Assembly: GCA_030625885.1 (NCBI GenBank)
Contig: DAOUPZ010000009.1
Coordinates: forward strand, 48,934 to 112,933
Source of the DNA: Clostridia bacterium
GTDB taxonomy: Bacteria > Bacillota > DAOUPZ01
Length of the DNA stretch: 64,000 nt
Direction of reading: 5' to 3'
Positions 60,401 to 64,000 of this stretch are shown here, in pieces (position 1 is the stretch's first letter; each line of letters begins with the position of its first letter). A program made the position numbers and the translations under genes. The notes below the pieces were generated by a model, which saw only the letters and a list, made by a program, of their open reading frames with translations, was not told where the DNA came from and made no database searches.

Positions 60401-62251
60401 ATGAAAGGGAGATTGGAAGACGAACAAATAAAAGAAGAGATCAGACAGCGCAATGATATTGTTGATGTGATTTCAGAATCAGTTTCATTAATAAGACGGG
60501 GGAAAAATTACGTTGGTCTTTGTCCCTTTCATCAAGAGAAAACGCCATCATTTACTGTCTATTCTGAGCAGCAAAGGTATTATTGTTTTGGTTGTGAAGA
60601 AAGCGGGGATGTTTTTAAATTTATAATGGAAAAGGAAAGGGTTGACTTTAAAGAAGCCCTACAGATATTAGCTGCTCGGGTGGGAATTCAACTGGTTTCT
60701 CAAGAACGTATCACACCAGAAGAACGCCAGAGACAAGAAAAAACTAGAAGATTACAAGACATTCATGAAATAGCATGTTGTTTTTTTCAAGAAAACTTAA
60801 CAAATGCTTCTGAAGGTGATGCAAGTCGCCGATATCTTATAAAAAGAAGTATTACAGAGGAAATTGTCCAAAAATTCAGACTTGGGTTTGCTCCCAATCG
60901 GTGGGATGGATTGCTGACCTACTTACAACAAAAAGGGTTCACATCGGAAGAACTATTGGAATCCGGCTTGATTTCAAAAAAAAATAATCGAAATACATAT
61001 TATGACCGTTTTCGTAATAGACTAATTTTTCCTATTTGTGATGTTTTAGGAAAAGTTATTGCTTTTGGAGGACGAGTTTTAGATGATGAAATACCTAAAT
61101 ATCTAAATTCTCCAGAAATATCTATTTTTAGTAAAGGGAACCATCTATATGGATTAAATATAGCTAAAGAAGCCATTAGGCATCAGAAAAGAGCGGTATT
61201 AGTAGAAGGATATATGGATGTTTTGTCCGGTTTTCAATGTGGTATAACAAATATTATTGCCTCAATGGGAACTGCTTTAACAGATCGTCAGGCCGCTTTA
61301 TTAAAAAGGTATGCGCAGGAAGTCATTGTAGCCTATGATGCTGACGGGGCAGGAATGAAGGCTGCACAAAGGGGAATAGAGATTTTCCAGAACGCTGGGC
61401 TGCAATTAAAGATTGCTATTTTGCCTAAAGGCATGGATCCAGATGATTTATGTCGTCAATATGGCATCAAGGGTTTTGAGAATGTATTAAAAAGGGCTTA
61501 TTTACCAACTACCTATCAGATTAAACAAATTTTAGGACAATTTAAATCTGATACCATAGAAGGGAAAATGCATATTATGCATGAAGTTCTACCCATTCTA
61601 TCTAATATCAAGGATCATGTCCTGAAAGAAGAATATGTGAATAAATTAGCGCGTAGACTTGAAGTAACGCCACAGGCTATTTATAAAGATCTTGAAAAAT
61701 ATTCCATAAACTCTCAAGAAAAACGGTTAAATATGGATGAATTTCGACAAAAGAGGCATAATAACAATGGCTTTAGCAAAAAAAAGCAAAGTAATTCGCT
61801 AAGAAATACATCCATGCAGGAAATTGCTCAAAAAGATTTATTACGCATTATATTAATGAATCCTGAGCCTATGATGGCATTTGTAAAAAGGGAGTTATCA
61901 ATAGAAGAGTTCTCTGACTCAAAGTATCGTAAATTAGCGCTATGGTTATGGGAAAAAGATCTGAAAAATATTGAAGCAGAGCAAGTCAGCCAGATCTGTG
62001 ATGATTCTGATATACGAACAATGATTAATGATTTATTACTGCAGTTGCCTTATTATGAAAATGAAAAAACAAGGGAAAAAGCACTTTTCGATTATATAGA
62101 TAAAATTAGAATAGGTAGTAATGATAAAAAAATAAAAGAAAAAAGAGAAGAACTAGTTACTAAAGAGAGAAATGGTGCAAGCGAGGAGGAAATAACGAAC
62201 TTATTATTAGTCATTCAAGAGCTGCAAAATAAAAATAAGATAAGAAATTGA
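60401..62251 (+). CDS. dnaG: DNA primase
   Basis: Makes RNA primers at the replication fork. N-terminal zinc finger (LCPFHQEKTPSF and CFGCEESGD), TOPRIM core (VEGYMDVLSG, AYDADGAG) and a C-terminal helicase-binding domain after a basic Asn/Lys linker at about 445-470. 616 residues, standard. ATG with AAAGGTGG. Part of the dnaG-sigA macromolecular synthesis operon. Confidence 0.97.
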   Translation: MKGRLEDEQIKEEIRQRNDIVDVISESVSLIRRGKNYVGLCPFHQEKTPSFTVYSEQQRYYCFGCEESGDVFKFIMEKERVDFKEALQILAARVGIQLVSQERITPEERQRQEKTRRLQDIHEIACCFFQENLTNASEGDASRRYLIKRSITEEIVQKFRLGFAPNRWDGLLTYLQQKGFTSEELLESGLISKKNNRNTYYDRFRNRLIFPICDVLGKVIAFGGRVLDDEIPKYLNSPEISIFSKGNHLYGLNIAKEAIRHQKRAVLVEGYMDVLSGFQCGITNIIASMGTALTDRQAALLKRYAQEVIVAYDADGAGMKAAQRGIEIFQNAGLQLKIAILPKGMDPDDLCRQYGIKGFENVLKRAYLPTTYQIKQILGQFKSDTIEGKMHIMHEVLPILSNIKDHVLKEEYVNKLARRLEVTPQAIYKDLEKYSINSQEKRLNMDEFRQKRHNNNGFSKKKQSNSLRNTSMQEIAQKDLLRIILMNPEPMMAFVKRELSIEEFSDSKYRKLALWLWEKDLKNIEAEQVSQICDDSDIRTMINDLLLQLPYYENEKTREKALFDYIDKIRIGSNDKKIKEKREELVTKERNGASEEEITNLLLVIQELQNKNKIRN

Positions 62252-62364
62252 AAAATAAAGAAGGTAAATGACGAAAATACGGAGAAAATAAGTAAATTAC
62301 TGAAATTATTCATAAATTACGAAGTTAAAAGATAAAAAGAATGGATGATCGTAAGAATAATGAG

Positions 62365-62393
62365 TTGTTCCAAGTATTGTAATCTTTTACAAT
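62365..62393 (+). promoter_or_regulatory. Internal promoter upstream of sigA
   Basis: TTGTTC and TACAAT separated by 17 bp, about 37 bases before the sigA start. Confidence 0.6.
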
Positions 62394-62429
62394 ATGTTTG
62401 TCAGTTGTTTGGATAAGGAGGGAAGCAAG

Positions 62430-63521
62430 ATGGCAACTAAGAAAAATACTAATGAAATTGAAAAAGTAAAAGTAAAAGAGCTTATAGAAAAAGGGAAAAA
62501 AAGGGGTCTTCTTACTTATAACGAAATTGCGGATGTACTTCAAGACAAAGAACTGACACCCGCTCAAATTGATGATGTGTATGAAATGCTGACAAACATG
62601 GGGATTGAGATTGTAGACGAACATGGTAACAATAACGAAGCTGATGAACCAGAAGAAAATGAAGTTCTGGATCTGAGTATTCCAGATGGGGTTAGCATCA
62701 ATGATCCTGTAAGGATGTATTTAAAGGAAATAGGGAAAGTACCTTTGCTCAATGCTGCTGAAGAAGTAGAATTAGCACAGCGGATTGAAGCGGGTGATGA
62801 AGAAGCTAAAAGGCGGTTATCAGAAGCTAATCTGCGGTTAGTTGTAAGTATTGCTAAACGTTATGTTGGAAGAGGGATGTTGTTTTTGGATTTAATTCAG
62901 GAAGGCAACCTGGGTTTGATCAAAGCGGTTGAAAAATTTGATTACCGTAAAGGCTATAAATTTAGTACCTATGCAACCTGGTGGATACGTCAAGCGATTA
63001 CAAGAGCAATTGCTGATCAAGCTCGAACAATCCGTATTCCTGTACATATGGTAGAGACGATTAATAAACTCATTCGTGTTTCCCGTCAATTGTTACAGGA
63101 ATTGGGGCGAGAACCTGCTCCAGAAGAAATCGCAAAAGAAATGGAATTAAGTGTTGAGCGGGTGCGAGAAATTATGAAGATTGCTCAGGAGCCGGTATCT
63201 TTAGAAACCCCTATCGGGGAAGAAGAGGATAGCCATCTGGGAGATTTTATAGAGGATCAGGAAGTACCAGCGCCAGCGGAAGCGGCCTCGTTCATATTGT
63301 TGAAAGAGCAGTTGGAAGGGGTATTAAATACACTTACAGAACGTGAGGAAAAGGTTTTGCGTCTGCGCTTTGGGTTAGATGATGGGCGAACACGTACTTT
63401 GGAGGAAGTAGGAAAAGTGTTTAATGTAACAAGAGAACGTATTCGTCAGATAGAAGCAAAGGCACTGCGTAAGCTTCGTCATCCTAGTCGAAGTAAAAAA
63501 TTAAAAGATTACCTAGATTAA
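62430..63521 (+). CDS. sigA: Primary sigma factor RpoD/SigA
   Basis: 363 residues. Short region 1.1, then region 1.2 ([16 protein letters not shown]), region 2 ([54 protein letters not shown]), region 3 and region 4 with helix-turn-helix ([20 protein letters not shown]). It recognises TTGACA/TATAAT promoters like those seen across this window. ATG at 62430 with AAGGAGGG; 62394 is an out-of-context upstream start. Confidence 0.98.
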   Translation: MATKKNTNEIEKVKVKELIEKGKKRGLLTYNEIADVLQDKELTPAQIDDVYEMLTNMGIEIVDEHGNNNEADEPEENEVLDLSIPDGVSINDPVRMYLKEIGKVPLLNAAEEVELAQRIEAGDEEAKRRLSEANLRLVVSIAKRYVGRGMLFLDLIQEGNLGLIKAVEKFDYRKGYKFSTYATWWIRQAITRAIADQARTIRIPVHMVETINKLIRVSRQLLQELGREPAPEEIAKEMELSVERVREIMKIAQEPVSLETPIGEEEDSHLGDFIEDQEVPAPAEAASFILLKEQLEGVLNTLTEREEKVLRLRFGLDDGRTRTLEEVGKVFNVTRERIRQIEAKALRKLRHPSRSKKLKDYLD

Positions 63522-63604
63522 AGATAAAGGTTTAGATTTTAAACGTAATATAAAGAAAAATTGTCCTATTTACTAATAATTATTGACTAATAACAAAAAA
63601 ACTA

Positions 63605-63633
63605 TTGACTCAATAAAGTATCTGTGATACAAT
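63605..63633 (+). promoter_or_regulatory. Promoter of the tRNA array
   Basis: TTGACT and TACAAT with a 17-bp spacer, 22 bases before tRNA-Asn. Confidence 0.75.
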
Positions 63634-63655
63634 AGTTTTTGTCAGTCAGCGGTGA

Positions 63656-63730
<75 letters not shown>

Positions 63731-63745
63731 ATTTTATTTCTGAAT

Positions 63746-63821
63746 GGGCCTATAGCTCAGTTGGTAGAGCAACCGGCTCATAACCGGTTGGTCCCAGGTT
63801 CAAGTCCTGGTGGGCCCACCA
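63746..63821 (+). tRNA. tRNA-Met (CAT)
   Basis: Acceptor GGGCCTA/TGGGCCC, anticodon loop CTCATAA, T-arm CCAGGTTCAAGTCCTGG, CCA encoded. Not the initiator form. A lysidine-type tRNA-Ile(CAU) cannot be excluded. Confidence 0.93.
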
Positions 63822-63859
63822 TGAATGCTATAGGTTGTTATTAAAAGTTATACCAGTAT

Positions 63860-63934
63860 GGCCCTATGGTCAAGCGGTTAAGACACCGCCCTTTCACGGC
63901 GGTAACGGGGGTTCAAGTCCCCCTAGGGTCACCA
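63860..63934 (+). tRNA. tRNA-Glu (TTC)
   Basis: Acceptor GGCCCTA/TAGGGTC, anticodon loop CTTTCAC, T-arm GGGGGTTCAAGTCCCCC, CCA encoded. Confidence 0.96.
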
Positions 63935-63941
63935 TTTAAGT

Positions 63942-64000
63942 GGGCGCATAGCTCAGCTGGGAGAGCACCTGCCTTACAAGCAGGGGGTCACAGGTTCGAG
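63942..64000 (+). tRNA. tRNA-Val (TAC), cut by window end
   Basis: Acceptor starts GGGCGCA, D-arm GCTCAGCTGGGAGAGC, anticodon loop CTTACAA. The sequence ends inside the T-arm. Confidence 0.92.

Overview
The window is low-GC, mostly plus-strand DNA from a Firmicutes (Bacillota) chromosome. The evidence is strong Shine-Dalgarno sites (AAAGGAGG type), frequent GTG and TTG starts, a serine T-box, sigma-A promoters with 17-bp spacers, intrinsic terminators, and a recO-DUF4342-ccpN-ppsR-ppdK block and a dgt-dnaG-sigA block as found in Clostridia. A CotS-like gene suggests a spore former. A [NiFe] hydrogenase, tungstate uptake, PPDK and Hdr/ferredoxin-like proteins suggest an anaerobe. I would place it near Peptococcaceae-like Clostridia, without claiming a species.

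Layout. 1-7 kb: RNase Y (5' end cut off), a conserved unknown, a YmdB-like phosphodiesterase, a DUF3048 lipoprotein, DUF1015, cdd and era. 7-11 kb: a serine T-box controlling a class V aminotransferase and serA, then a TIM-barrel protein. 11-16 kb: a stress-type glycine-zipper protein, a CotS-like kinase, an OsmC protein, and an E3 dihydrolipoamide dehydrogenase carrying two lipoyl domains. 16-18 kb: lipB and lipA. 17.8-18.9 kb: three tandem small RNA genes, each with its own promoter and terminator, facing a LysR gene. 20-28 kb: mgtE behind a leader-peptide attenuator, then deoC, yqzL, recO, DUF4342, ccpN, ppsR, ppdK. 28.6-37 kb: a two-component system followed by a secreted repeat protein and a MacA/MacB/TolC-like export cluster. 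37-39 kb: an unknown protein with a possible Cys-His-Asp site. 39-42 kb: a Moco/Tuco-type riboswitch and tupA, tupB, tupC. 42.7-52.4 kb: a cytochrome b5-like protein, a methyltransferase, a hydrogenase protease, an apparently cytoplasmic [NiFe] hydrogenase and a full hypABCDEF set. 52.6-58.5 kb: a cluster with a second E3, an HdrA-like fragment, a ferredoxin-like protein, a DGC-GcvH fusion, two more DGC proteins, an ArsR regulator, a rhodanese and a TauE/SafE permease. 58.6-64 kb: dgt, yaiI, dnaG, sigA and a tRNA array (Asn, Met, Glu, Val cut by the window end).

The strongest candidates for undescribed biology are: (1) the lipoyl/DGC/HdrA-like cluster, read here as a possible lipoate-based sulfur-transfer or redox system; (2) the three tandem small RNAs with a conserved C-rich loop; (3) the mgtE leader peptide (Asp-Ser-Gly-Pro-Glu near its start) overlapping an antiterminator/terminator pair, a possible Gram-positive counterpart of MgtL control. 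At least two families of short inverted-repeat (MITE-like) elements and some simpler intergenic repeats are scattered between genes. One family has two 159-bp copies in opposite orientation, both flanked by TTA, bracketing the permease and dgt.
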